Source of the DNA: Lantana camara
Lineage: Eukaryota; Streptophyta; Magnoliopsida; Lamiales; Verbenaceae
Direction of reading: 5' to 3'
DNA: 64,000 nucleotides
Assembly: GCA_037501455.1 (NCBI GenBank)
Contig: CM074858.1
Coordinates: 84,170,501-84,234,500 of the forward strand
How positions within the stretch are numbered: the first letter of the stretch is position 1; each line of letters begins with the position of its first letter. The translations under genes were made by a program, and so were the position numbers. Of this stretch, positions 36,501 through 47,832 are shown one piece after another. Below the pieces are notes generated by a model. It was not told the DNA's origin and searched no databases. It worked only from the letters and a program-made list of their open reading frames with translations.

Positions 36501-36821
36501 TGTAACGTCCCGTTTTTCGGCAAGCCAGGTATAACGTTACGAGTGGGTTAGACCGAGAGTTATGTGACTTATGTGTGTTTTATATGCTCAGTGAACTTTT
36601 AATATATTTTACTTTCATGAATTAATTTCCATTACGTGACCTATATGATTTATGTGAACCTTGATTATGCTGTTTAAATTCGTTTATAACCTGTTTTCTT
36701 GCTAATTAAAAGTTTTATTTCACTTATGCACTTATTTGAAATCATATGAAATCCTTGGACTCGATCGAACCTTTAATTGGACCCCAATTGATCACCTACC
36801 AAACCTTGGGCCCTAATTGAA
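36501..36821 (+). repeat. 3' LTR of element B, truncated
   Basis: The 320 bp from TGTAACGTCCCG align to the start of the 5' LTR. The alignment ends at 36821, where the TRIM begins. The remaining 3.1 kb of this LTR is missing, so the insertion site of the TRIM later suffered a deletion or recombination. Confidence 0.88.
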
Positions 36822-37312
36822 TGTAACAGCCTGAAAACCCACCTGTCGATATTGTCCGCTTTGGTGGGCTAAGCGACACCACCCTCACGGTTTTGTTTCT
36901 CCCACTGGAATTTAAACCCGAAGGTGCCCAGCCAGGAAAAGGCCTCAACAAGGGAAAGGTATCCACCCCCTTATAAATGAGGCTTTGTTCCCCTCTCCAA
37001 CCGATGTGGGACAAGCACCTTAGGCTATTACAGTCCACCCCCCTAAGAGGGCCCAGCGTCCTCACTGGCACACCGGCCTGGGCCCCGGCTCTGATAGCAT
37101 TTGTAACAGCCTGAAAACCCGCCTGTCGATATTGTCCGCTTTGGTGGGCTAAGCGACACCACCCTCACGGTTTTGTTTCTCCCGCTGGAAATTAAACCCG
37201 AAGGTGCCCAGCCAGGAAAAGGCCTCAACAAGGGAAAGGTATCCACCCCCTTATAAAGGAGGCTTTGTTCCCCTCTCCAACCGGTGTGGGACAAGCACCT
37301 TAGGCTATTACA
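36822..37312 (-). mobile_element. TRIM (terminal-repeat retrotransposon in miniature)
   Basis: Two 211-bp LTRs (36822-37032 and 37102-37312) flank a 69-bp internal region. The LTRs start TGTAACAGCC and end GGCTATTACA and differ at about five positions. On the minus strand the internal region starts with TGCTATCAGAGCC (37087-37099), a primer-binding site with one mismatch, and ends with a polypurine tract at 37033-37050. It has no coding capacity. The sequence, including the internal GGACGCTGGGCCC motif and the GTGGGACA-containing LTR, resembles a TRIM family widespread in eudicots. No 5S rRNA-like promoter is seen, so it is not Cassandra-type. Confidence 0.88.
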
Positions 37313-37328
37313 GTCCACCACTTAAGGA
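37313..37328. other. Chimeric TRIM/element A junction
   Basis: GTCCACC (37313-37319) repeats the start of the TRIM internal region (37033). It runs without a break into CCACTTAAGGA (37318-37328), which is identical to the spacer and PBS edge beside the other LTR of A (47822-47832). The overlap of about two bases suggests joining at microhomology. No target duplication is visible. Confidence 0.75.
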
Positions 37329-38447
37329 TGTAACACCCCAAACGGAGGATGCCATATCCCCCGCACTAAGACCCAGACCCGATCACGAAAGGGAAAGTCC
37401 ATGCCCGAATCCGAATCAAAGCGAACGGGATACCAACTCACTCACTAGGCTAGGCGGATCTAACTCGACAGACTCAAAGCGCAGAAGCAATTTAAACAAT
37501 TATCATCAGATAGGTTCAACTAGCATAGATACCTAGTCCCGAATCTCAAATCATCGCAACGTAATAAACCAATATAAGTATCAACAGAATAGCTAATTAC
37601 ATCCAAATGCTAGCATACTAACCCCACACGGGTTTAAGTCTAAGTAGAGCATAGAACATAATCTCCAAAAGCGAAATAAGAATACATAACATAAATAGAG
37701 TATGTGACAAATGCATCTGAACACCAACTAAACTGACAAGTGTGACCCAGAAGACTCATATCCGCCTAGCTCAAGCCAAAAGAAACCTGCAACTAAAAGA
37801 TAAAATGAGGTGTCAGTCAATTGACTGAGTGAGGGGGCTAACGCACACCCACTGTATATATATAGAGCATAGCACATATCAGAAGGGTGGACTCATGAAC
37901 CGGAGATAGGTGTTGCATACCAAAACATTTCCAAAAGTACCCAAAAGATAGTTATATAAGATTTAGAAAACATTTCAGAAACTCTATCTCGATTCATGAT
38001 TCCCAGACAGAATAGATCACATGCTCGGCGAGTACGAGCTCCCAACCTTTACTCCTCAGAACATATCAAAACATAAAATACAAAATCAATCTAACCGTCA
38101 CACCAATGATGGAGGAGATGTACCGTCCCCAAACCATCCATAACAGACATACCCTCAAGGAGTAGCGAACCCACAAGAGTCCTCCCCGGCCTTAGCCGAA
38201 GGCTCAAGATACCACACCTTCCCTACAGCACGGGTCACGTGAAGATATCTCAAATGGAAATACGCACAGGTATATCCCTGACGGCCCTAACCGTCCCCGG
38301 GGCTCCTTACCCATAGCTCCTCGGATCCACATACATACATACATACATACAGATGCCAATATTTCATGGCCAACTCGCTACATAATCACAACACAACTGT
38401 TTTTCCAAAATAGCTTACATATGCTTCAAAAACTGGTTTTTATATAT

Positions 38448-38527
38448 ATTCCTACGCTGCAGGGATAGCCCGCCCACGCAGGACTCACACACTTACATTC
38501 CCACGCTGCAGGGATAGCCCGCCCCCG
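38448..38527. repeat. Duplicated block in A LTR
   Basis: Two 31-bp copies containing CACGCTGCAGGGATAGCC or its near-identical form lie at 38448-38478 and 38497-38527. Both are also present in the other LTR (about 57630-57715). Confidence 0.85.
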
Positions 38528-39884
38528 GAGGAGTGCAAGCCTAAGATCATAAAAATATCATATTCAACACATACATAACTATTGTGAGGTATACTCGCAT
38601 CCAGGGGTAGAAATCAGCATGTAAAGGCCATAGGTAGCATAACTATACAAAATCCTAAACCTCACCTCGTGAAAGTAGAGTCTGAGAGTGTGAAGGGCCA
38701 AACACTCTAAACCTCGGGCCCACCGGCACCACCAAACTCTGTGACAAGACATATAGAAGCCCAGACTTAGACTCTATATGAACCAAACAAGATGCACGGC
38801 GTTGCTCAACATGATCGTGGTTATGCATAAGTGTTCATGTTGTGCTTTGATATGGTGTCGTGGTCATTCAAGGCATATCAATGCTCAACAAGGTCATATT
38901 TACAAGCAACCAACAAGCAATTCCATATCCAAAGATGCAAGATCCATTTAGGAAGTCAATGTATTCACAAAATGCATATTAAATCATCCAATGTCACAGG
39001 GTTCAATTATAATATCAGAATTAAGCATCAAGTTCATGTCGAGTTATAAAGTGCATAAGTAAGAGCAACTTGATCATATAAACATATAAAGTTGTTGTAC
39101 GTAGATGGCATGCTTGATACAATTAAAGAGTGCATCTAATTCACTTAAGATCATACTTTACAACTTCACAACATGTTTGGTATACAAGCTCAAGTCACAT
39201 TCATAGTTTCATAAATATTACACTTACATCCCCTAAGTCATTTATAAAAGTTTAGAATTATTACACATACATCCCCTTAGTTGATTATTAAGCATAATTG
39301 TTCCTTTTAAAGTGTTTATATAATTATTCAACTAGGAATTAATTACTTACAAGCATGACAATTATCAATTTATCGTAATTCATAATATACCATTTTCGAG
39401 TAGTAAGAGTAAATCAAGATATTACAATTCTAACTCCTATCGTGCATCAAGTCTCAAGTTGTTCAAGCATCTTTCATGTATCTCAATTTTATATTTGAAA
39501 CACAATTTACAACAAACATAACATTGAGAACGTCTCAAATTCATATAGAGAAATCACAACATTTTCGTTCTTCTAAAATATCATTCAAGTTCATTTAGTC
39601 ACATAAGAGATTAGTTTCTAAATATTACACTAACACCCCTTCATATCTAAACACATAGTATAAATTCATCACATCGGGATTCAAATTGTAAATCGAAACA
39701 TTCATGCATATCACAATGCATTAAATACATATTTTTGAATATGATTGGAATACATCTCGATCAGCAAACCAACAATAAACAATTTATTTGCACTTAAAAC
39801 AATTAATTCAAATAATCACAATTACGCAAAATAATTCGTAATAAATAGATCAAGAGTCCAATTAACGAACGGAAAGCGGTGTTG

Positions 39885-40780
39885 GACTCACCGCGTCGAG
39901 ACCGATATTTTGTCCGAAAGTCACCGGAGTGCCGCCACCGGAGCCGCCGGAAAGTCACCGGGCCGCCGTCTAAAGTCGCCGGAAAAATCCTGAAAAATCA
40001 GTCCTGAATGAAGTCTTCGTGCCCTTTCCGAATCCTCGATCAATTTCTGGAAATTCCAAGTCAATCTCCTCCAATTTCAGATCTAAGAACACGAAAACCC
40101 TAAAATCTTCAAACTCAAATTACTTCCAAACCGGTGAACTTTTGCGATCCGTAAAAGGCATTGTCTTACCCGTGACGAGCTCTTCGAAAGCCCTAAGGTA
40201 GCTCGCCGGAAAAATCCTCGGAGCTTGCGCTGCCGTTGCACCGCCACTGTGCTGCCGCGATCCACCGCCAAACCGCCGAATCTGGAGTCTCATGATCAAA
40301 GGCTACTAGTTCTCGCCGTTCTGAACAACTTTCGTGAAGAGCCCGAGGCCAAAAGATGGCCAGAAAAGGCCCCTATTGGCCGCCGAATATTCTGCCGCCG
40401 CCCACATCGCCGGAACCACCACCTTCGGCCAAAATCAGGTGAAATTGATGCCGGAAATGAACTCAGGGGGTCGAAAAACCTTGGAAACCATCAAGCCCCC
40501 ATCGAAAAACACCGCCGGAAGCGGCGGAATCGCGCCGCTACAGGAACTCGCGCCGCCGCCTCGAGCTTTAGACGGCACGTGCGGCGCCATCGCGGCCCCG
40601 ATGGCCGCTCCGCCAACGTCAAAAGAAGCATCGGGGGGTCTACTTTCTGGGTCCGAGGCGCGTGCTTCAAGGAGGGGGCCGAAAACCGCCGCGAACGGTC
40701 GGCGAAGTGGCGGTGGTCTGAAACCTCCGCTACTGCTACTGAAATCTGGCGATAACTCTGCCACCGTTCATCCTTAGGCC
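39885..40780. other. GC-rich CCGGCG block in A LTR
   Basis: This stretch is rich in GCCGCCGG and CGCCGGAA words. Open frames occur on both strands (147 codons at 40334-40777 plus; 109 codons at 40435-40764 minus) and are preserved in the other LTR. Their residues (Pro, Arg, Ala, Ser) reflect base composition, and no domain is seen. In the sense of A it lies downstream of the TATA box, so it is best read as transcribed leader, possibly captured from a host 5' untranslated region. Confidence 0.6.
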
Positions 40781-40904
40781 GTGAAATTGGTACTCTTGCG
40801 TACGTCTCGCCGAGATAATCGAAATGGACTATTCGTTTGTTGAATTCCGTCGAGAAACGATCGAGTTATGGGCTCGTAACCGAAGCCGCGCATAGTGACC
40901 CCGG

Positions 40905-40995
40905 GAGAGAGAGTGGGAGAGGAGAGAGAGAGAAGAGAGAGAGAGAGAAAGGAGATTTGGGAGAAATGTGTCTTGTGCACAAGCTATATACAACC
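40905..40995 (-). promoter_or_regulatory. Putative core promoter of A (3' LTR copy)
   Basis: The minus strand has TATATA (complement 40985-40990). About 30-80 bp downstream is a long CT repeat (40908-40955), typical of plant core promoters with a pyrimidine patch. The same arrangement is in the 5' LTR (TATATA at 60167-60172). It would give a U3 of about 0.45 kb. Confidence 0.6.
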
Positions 40996-41424
40996 GGGTA
41001 TCCTTATCGCGTAGCGAAGAGTAATAGCGAGTACAAATAATCGTAAATAAAATTGGTAAAGTTACGAATAAACATTCAAGCTTCGAATTAATTTTATAAA
41101 TTAAAATGAAATAGAGATTTACCAATTAGAGTTTAATTCAATTTAATTTTAGAAACCTTTCGTACAATTTAACGATACTTCGTAAACATATGATTGATAA
41201 TTAATCTCACGGAATTCAAGTAAACCGAAATTAAACAAGTTAAGTAACATGATGGATTTAAAATCAACTTAACCATTAATTTTAGAATAATCCGAATGAT
41301 CACATATTAAATTGGATTTACATTGAATCACATAATTCAAGAACTCTTAAATTAAACACACACAAGTGTAGAGACTTACTTGTTAATATCGTCAGGACGC
41401 CCTTCGAGAGTACGGGGCGTCACA

Positions 41425-41460
41425 ACCTTCCCCCCTTAAGAGAACCTGGTCCCCAGGTTC
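41425..41460 (-). promoter_or_regulatory. Polypurine tract and adjoining hairpin of A
   Basis: The minus strand reads CTTAAGGGGGGAAGGT up to the LTR start. The hairpin 41442-41460 has arms GAACCTGG and CCAGGTTC around GGA in the sense direction. Confidence 0.88.
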
Positions 41461-41688
41461 CACTGCTAAAATATAGATCCTCGAGTTGTAGTGCTCCAAC
41501 CCTTCTCCCGAACTCGCGTAAGATCATAACTCTAATGGTGAGGCTTACTCTGGTCATCTACACTGAACCTCCTTTAGGGTGTCTTGTTATCGTCGAGGTC
41601 CATGCGAGTACTTGATCCGTTAGTCGTCTCAGATGCACCACTTGCTACCCGAAGTCAGATCAACGCGTAATGCAACCACAACAAACAA

Positions 41689-42058
41689 GAGAGAATCCCA
41701 TCTCTCAACACGTAAGTGAGAGAGCCCTGTCCTTCAGCACCCACAAGAGAGAGAACCCCGTCTCTCGAGCACATATAAAAGAGAGAACCCCGTCTCTCAA
41801 GCACATAATTGAGAGAACCCCATCTCTCAACCTAAGTCGGGCAGATTCCAACATCTCCCAACATTCTAGTTTGAGAAAATCCAGCATTCCTCAAACCCCT
41901 AGATTCAAGAGAATCCAGCATCCCTGAATATCTAAGTACAAGAGAATCCAACATCTCTCGCGCACAAAACTTAGAAAGATTCCAACATCTTTCTACCACA
42001 TAAACAGAGAGAATCCTACATCTCTCCAACACGTAAAAAGAGGGAACCTAAGGTCTCT
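41689..42058 (-). repeat. Long stem-loop array of A
   Basis: About twelve units lie here. Early ones (41689-41830) use GAGAGA and TCTCTC arms around ACCCCG-type loops. Later ones keep an ATCCAACA- or ATCCAGCA-type loop but have new arms that still pair: GTTTGAG with CTCAAAC (about 41869-41896), ATTCA with TGAAT (about 41903-41928) and TAGAAAGA with TCTTTCTA (41972-41995). This is the clearest sign that pairing, not sequence, is retained. Confidence 0.88.
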
Positions 42059-44285
42059 CTTGCATATAAATCTACTGATCAGTTATTCATACATACACAC
42101 ATCATAGTAACACTTGACGAAAAGTATGTGATGCATGTTTGGTGTACCTTATACAACTGATATCGGTGTCCCTTGAGTATAGATTCAACGCTCATACCTC
42201 AACTCAAGGGGGATATCGCGATGGAATCCCTATAAAACAAGGTTACAGTATATATGTATGTTATATGGGAAGTTAGTGAGCAATCAAGAGAGTTTTAAAT
42301 CACATAGGCATGAATAGTTCACATAAGTACATAACTCATTCATCATCTCAGCAACGATTCATAACGAGTAGAAATTTCAAGTTACAATTACTAGATCAGG
42401 TATCCAAGTTATCACAATTAAAACAACAATAGTCATCACCCACATCAAGCAAAACAAGGTAAGAGTATTTAAACGATGCATGTATGCAAATGCCATGAAT
42501 GCTTGGCGTACCGTTAACCAAAGTGTAAAAATCTTGATAGGAAAGTCGAGATGAAGCAGTAGGAGTTGTTTAAGCCGACAATGATGCAACCCTCGTCATC
42601 TGAACCTCTTTGTCTTGGGTCTTTTCATAAAGTGGTAACTCAGCAAAGCTCGTTTATCACCAAACCCCTTACTAGACAGTAATCCTTGCTCAACTAGAAT
42701 CATCTTCAGTTTCTCCCAAGAATTCTCATTTATGTGTTAAATCTTAGTCTGCTCATCTTCAAGGAGTTGTCCATGATTCGTTTGTCAATTAGATATTTAC
42801 CTCAGAGTTTTGTTGGATGATCGTGGTGCTAAGCACTTCCCAAAGCAATTCATGGTATATGGTTCTGAAACTTGGATAAAGTCTTTCGGCATCTAACTGT
42901 TCTATTCCCACATCAACAATGTCTTCCATCTCATCTTGAAGAAACACCCAAAGAGATAACAACCAATCTTGCCTTGTCGTTCGTTAACTCTAAACGACAC
43001 CAAAACCTTCAACACTCACCGATGGTTTGTAGCTCGTTGCTTAAGTAACATGGTTACCTATTCACATCCCTTGAACTTGATCGGATCTTATTTGATCGGA
43101 TTCTTCTACCTTAACTCGTTTCCATCGACAAGGTGACTACTCCTAAATAAACAAATCATTAAGGCGAAAGCTCATCAAACTCCTTCAAAACGGTTCTACT
43201 TGATCAGATTCTCTGTAACAGCCCAAAACAGGGCCTGGATGAAAACAGTAAGTTAAGGGCATTGGTAAAGCGTTTATAGACCGTGATCCAACTTTTTGAA
43301 TCATCATGCATTGCATTCTTACATGAACTTTGTGCTCGTATATGATCTGACATGCTTTAAGGGGGAATTCTTGACCTTTGATACAGTTTACTATTTATAA
43401 CCCGAGCCTACCTTGTTCATTTTGCTACTCGAACCCTAGAGGTTCATCACACATGTTTCCCAATCGTTTGAACTTGTTTCCCGAGCTCAGAAAGTCTTTC
43501 TTGAACCATAAGGGTATTTTTGGAACTTACCGACCAAAGTTACTATTCATCAGAAAATGAGCTTTTGATTCTGATACCTTTTCCTACCCAAGTTACAGTC
43601 GAATCGATCCTTGAGTCGAGACGAGTCTTTTGAAATCACTCTTGGCTTGGAAATCCATTCCGGAACTTTGTTTTATTGAAAACGTTTACGAAAACGCTAG
43701 TTCACTATTCCTTTTTCGGACGGTTTTCATTCGGAAAATGTTTTCTCTTTGGATTTGAACTACTTGAGCTATTTCAAGATTTTTGAGATGTTTTACAACT
43801 CTTGATTCAAACCCTAGCTTGAAATTTTGAAGCGTACGTTCGTACGTGAGAATTCACTATTCATCCTACGTTTTCAACTTTTTAACGGTAAAACGTTTTA
43901 TAGTCGATTTTGGACTCAAAACGCTTCTCGATTTATTTCTTGAATTTTGGAAACGAACCGAACTTGAAAATCATTCTAGAAAGTCTTTTTTCACTCGTGT
44001 TGAGTTTCGAGCTCAAAACTTTTATTCACTAAAACTAATGTATCTTTCAAACGGTAAATCCGATTTCGACGAATGAATATGCGTTTCGAAGATAATTTTC
44101 TTGCCGTCGGAATGGTTATACTTCCAGCCACTTATTCTCGAGTCGTGGGCAACGAAATTACAGAAATACCCCCAGCAGCCCCATTTTTAGCTTCATATGC
44201 CTAAAGCTTCCAAGAGAAGCTATCCCATTTTGCTCTCATACCCTTCTCCACATTTTATTTCCAAGGTGAGGGGCTTCTCTTCAAC

Positions 44286-44293
44286 TATAAATA
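44286..44293 (+). promoter_or_regulatory. TATA box in solo LTR I
   Basis: TATAAATA is followed about 40-90 bp downstream by a CT-rich leader (44340-44385). This is a textbook plant core promoter layout, so a solo LTR here could still start transcription to the right. Confidence 0.65.
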
Positions 44294-45162
44294 GAGGCCA
44301 AGAGGCATTTCATTCCTTGCTCAATGTTGTGTTAACAACACCCTTTCTTCTCTCCCTCTCCCCCTCTTTGTCGTCGGCCTCCCCCCCCATTAGAGCTAGG
44401 TTTGTTTTATTTTTTATGCTTTAGTTTATGTTATGTTTAATTTAGTTTATGTTTTTATGTTATGGTATGTTTATATTATGTTTAGTTTGGGTCTTAGGGT
44501 CTTCCCTAAGCCATATAGGATTTTATTTTATGCATTTATTATATAGTTTTCATGATATGTTTGAATAGTTGTTTATATGTTTTAATTGTTTAGTATATGC
44601 ATGCTATGATCATGTGATATGGTTGTTATATTATGAGAATTGATGCATGATTATGGAATTTGAATTATGCTCATGCATGTTAGCTAATGGAATAGTGATT
44701 TACAATTAATTATGTCACAACTTGTTACATGTTGGTATTGAATTAAATTGTTACATGTTACATGCCCAAAGGTTCATGATATATGATATGATATGATATG
44801 AAATATGTTGTGACATGTTGTCACATTGTTATATGATTCTTGAATTATGGATTGAGCTTATGTTATGATATGGATTAATGGATTAAAGCCTTGATCATAT
44901 GTTATACACTTTAATAGTGTCACATGTTATAACCTAAGATAGATTAGTGTTTCATAACTTGATCTTATGCCTTAATTGGATCTCTTAACTATAGGTTATA
45001 CCTTTAACCTAGATCACTCTTGATTATTATAACATGAACTTGAAACTATAGGTTATAATCAAGATCATAATTTAATTAGGGTGTGTGTGTGTGTGTGTTC
45101 GTGCGTGGTGTGGGTGTGTGTGTATAGTAAGGGTTTGACCCGACCCTTTGACCCGACATGTG

Positions 45163-45250
45163 AATAGTAACCTATGAATAGTAACTGTGAATAGTAATCG
45201 TGAATAGCAATCTGGAATAGTATTTTTGAATAGTGCTTTTGAATAGTAAG
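45163..45250 (+). repeat. GAATAGTAA short repeats
   Basis: Seven or so copies of a TGAATAGTAA-like word recur every 10-15 bp inside the solo LTR. Confidence 0.85.
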
Positions 45251-46294
45251 TATGAAATAAAACTTGTGCTTTCCTAATAGACATTTGCACCTAGGGTTTC
45301 CATATCCAGGGTCTAAAATGTGTTTTCAAAATGTGGTTTCTTTCGTGGACTTCTTTCATAACTTAAGGTTTGCGATAGGATTCATAAATTGACTAAAGCT
45401 TACTCGGTTATAGTAAGATCTTAGTCTAACGTTAAGAGTAACTCACTTTGACGTATTCCTTTGTGTGTTACCTTTCTTGAATACCTTAAATGGTATTACT
45501 CTCTTGTGTTACATGTTCTTTACATGTTCCTTGTTCATTGTTTCATGCATTTCATATGCATCTTGGTTAGTAGTGGGTCTTAGTTCTTAAGCTCACTCTA
45601 GTACACCACCTACAGGAATTAAAGTTGAGCACTGGGATCCCCAGGGCACCGCATAATCTGTCTACCTGCCTTTTGTTACTATTAGGTGAGGTGAAGTTAT
45701 AAATGTTTTCCAACTGGAACCACGATTATACTATCGTATCATATGTTTTGAAATTCAAAGCTAAACCTCGTTTTGAACTATCCCTTTTATCGGGACATTC
45801 TCTTGAAAGGATCATTCATACTTTAATAGTATACCTTGATCTACAGTACATGTTTTCCAAAGTTCTGCATTCTTGTTCAAAGACAGTTACATGTTCTGCA
45901 TATGTTTTCAAAGCACAGTTTACAGACAGAATCACATGTTTTACAGACAGCATCATATGTTACAGTTACAGTTTCACATGTTATAGTTAGCATACTGGAG
46001 TGATACTCTGGTCACTGCTAATCTTAAATGCAAGCATACAGTTTATAGTTTGGGCCCGGCGGTTATGTGTGGAGGCGATGCTCGGGAGGTGAGCGCCAAC
46101 GACATCACCAATACCGGCCACCACACTTAGACTATTGACACCGACTTTTAACAGGAGGTTTGTTAAGTCAGGACAATCTGTCTGGGAACGGACAGCAAAT
46201 CTGTTCCCATTACATGTTTACAGGTCGCCTAGGGCTAGCTACCCGAAGTGACAACCGGTGGAGGATGGTGCATGTTTGTATGTGTTGGTGCGGA

Positions 46295-46404
46295 GTTGTT
46301 GTTGACCTTGGTCCAATGCTCTACTTTATGTGGGGTTATTGTTGATCTTGGTCCGATACTCTACTACACGTGGAATTATTGTTGACCCTGGTCAGATGCT
46401 CTAC
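46295..46404 (+). repeat. 40-bp tandem repeat in solo LTR I
   Basis: Nearly three units (46295-46334, 46335-46374, 46375-46404) share TTGTTGA, then a CTTGGTCC-like word, then GCTCTAC or ACTCTAC. Confidence 0.85.
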
Positions 46405-47276
46405 CAAATCATGTTTTCTGGAGTAAGGATGGAGGAGCCTAGCTTGTGGGCAAAATTCTGTTTCATAAAGGATGGTTCATATCTGGAAAAGTTCACTTTA
46501 CCCTATCCCGTTTTATGAAAGAACTATAAACCATCAACAGCATATGTGTGCGCGTGTGATAACATTCATGAAAATGTTTTATAACGTGCATTCTTTTACA
46601 GCATCACATTCAAAGAGTTTTATCAACCGAACTTGTTTCAAGTTCTTCTTTAAATCATTGCAATTAATAGTTCTAAACTTTACTTCAAGTTCTTTATCAC
46701 TCAGTACTTTCTTTAAAGTATTCCCTCACTTAGTCCTTTTGACTAATACCTCTCCCGTTTTCTTGCCTCGTGGTTTCAGGTCTTACAGCCGCAGTCTAGA
46801 GGTATCTTGAAGCTCTAGATTGTCATTTTTGTTTCAGTCAGGACTTAGTATTACTTCCTTTTTGTGTCCTGCATATGTTTTATGGCTGCATCACTTTACG
46901 TTTCTGTATATGTTTCTGAATACTTGAGTATCTTTGTTATACTCTTTCTTCTACTCTGCTACCGATACATTGAACTCTGCTATATCGGTACTTATATATG
47001 AATCTGTTACATGTTCTGATATGCCGAGTCTCTCTTACACGATCAATATGTTCTTGCTTGTTACATGCCATCACGCACATGTTTTGAAAAGTTTTAAAAT
47101 ACTCTGATTTTCCGCTGCATAGCCACATCGTTGTACATGTATAGTTCTGAAAGACAGCCGTTCGCTGGAGTATTTCTTGAGTGATGGTTCACACCATTAC
47201 TTGAGAGGTGCTTTAGTGCGGGGGTTGAGACGCCGCTCTCCTCTTGTTCTGGTACGGGTGGGGGCGTTACATTCTC

Positions 47277-47832
47277 CTCCATTGACTCATTTCCTCAACA
47301 AGGTGACTACTTCCATATGAACGAATCCTCAAGGTTAAAATTCGTCAAACTTCATTTTTCAATTGACTTTAAGGTAGTAAGTCAATATAGCAAATCTTAT
47401 TCCTTCAACTCTGAACCTTTTCATAAACATTGATCTTGGTAAAGAATCCTTTCATCTTCGAATTATGGTGTGTTTCCGTACCAATAGGTAGTGTTGACGG
47501 AGGGAAATCTTAGTGTTGACTCATAGGGCACCTTGAAATTCGAACACTAAATTCGATGCATGGGAGTTAAAGTGCAAATGAAATGTAACACGTATATCAC
47601 GTAAATGCAACAATTAGTTGTAATTTATAAAGCATATAAAATAAGATGTTGCATAATCAAAGTCACAATGTGCACACAATCATATAATCACGAAACAATT
47701 CATACCGAAGGATCAAAGTATCAAGTCAAACAAATGCAATGCGCAGTTATTCCTATGCCGTACGACCTAGACAGACACAACACGACACTAGAGCTCGGTT
47801 TTGCAATCTAGAGCTCTGATACCACTTAAGGA
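47277..47832 (-). mobile_element. Internal region of element A, 5' part
   Basis: This is the continuation of the A internal region after the solo LTR, ending in the primer-binding site at 47811-47824. Positions 47283-47365 duplicate 43118-43195. No coding frame is seen. Confidence 0.8.
47811..47824 (-). other. Primer-binding site of A
   Basis: The minus strand reads TGGTATCAGAGCTC, matching initiator Met-tRNA, eight bases inside the LTR end at 47833. Confidence 0.9.

Larger units (their letters stand above)
37329..41424 (-). repeat. 3' LTR of element A (4.1 kb)
   Basis: On the minus strand it begins TGTGACGCCCCG at 41424, directly after a polypurine tract, and ends GGGTGTTACA at 37329. It aligns with the interrupted 5' LTR (47833-48368 plus 57013-60315) with few differences, so A is fairly young. 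The 5' LTR has an extra 35-40 bp at about 48015. Features inside: a TATATA box with CT-rich leader (minus), a GC-rich block (39885-40780), a CATA microsatellite (38331-38351) and a duplicated block at 38448-38527. A palindrome quartet like that of the other families was not recognised. Confidence 0.9.
41425..43213 (-). mobile_element. Internal region of element A, 3' part
   Basis: This is non-coding internal DNA between the polypurine tract and the solo LTR insertion. It contains the longest stem-loop array (41689-42058) and one shared block near 42470. A tandem duplication of about 105 bp (from about 43096) has the solo LTR inside its second copy; the remainder resumes at 47277. No gag or pol motif was found. 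With 47277-47832 the whole internal region is only about 2.3 kb. Confidence 0.82.
43214..47271 (+). repeat. Solo LTR I (4.06 kb)
   Basis: This begins TGTAACAGCCC and ends GGGGGCGTTACA, flanked by an exact 5-bp duplication TTCTC (43209-43213 and 47272-47276). No primer-binding site, polypurine tract or internal region lies within it, so it is a solo LTR left after LTR-LTR recombination. Orientation is plus: the group-typical CCGTTCGCTGG and AGTGCGGGGG blocks are near its right end (47159-47224), and a TATA box is on the plus strand. It belongs to a different family from A. Confidence 0.92.

Noticed and set aside
36822..37312. Cassandra-type TRIM with 5S rRNA
   Set aside because: No 5S-like internal promoter motifs were seen in the LTR.
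40225..40755. 176-codon Arg/Ala-rich frame as a host gene
   Set aside because: It lies inside an LTR and is present in both LTR copies. Frames on other strands are equally long, as expected from few stop codons in GC-rich DNA.
43214..47271. Intact element instead of a solo LTR
   Set aside because: No TGGTATCAGAGC-like primer site or polypurine tract occurs inside, and both ends fit a single LTR with one target duplication.
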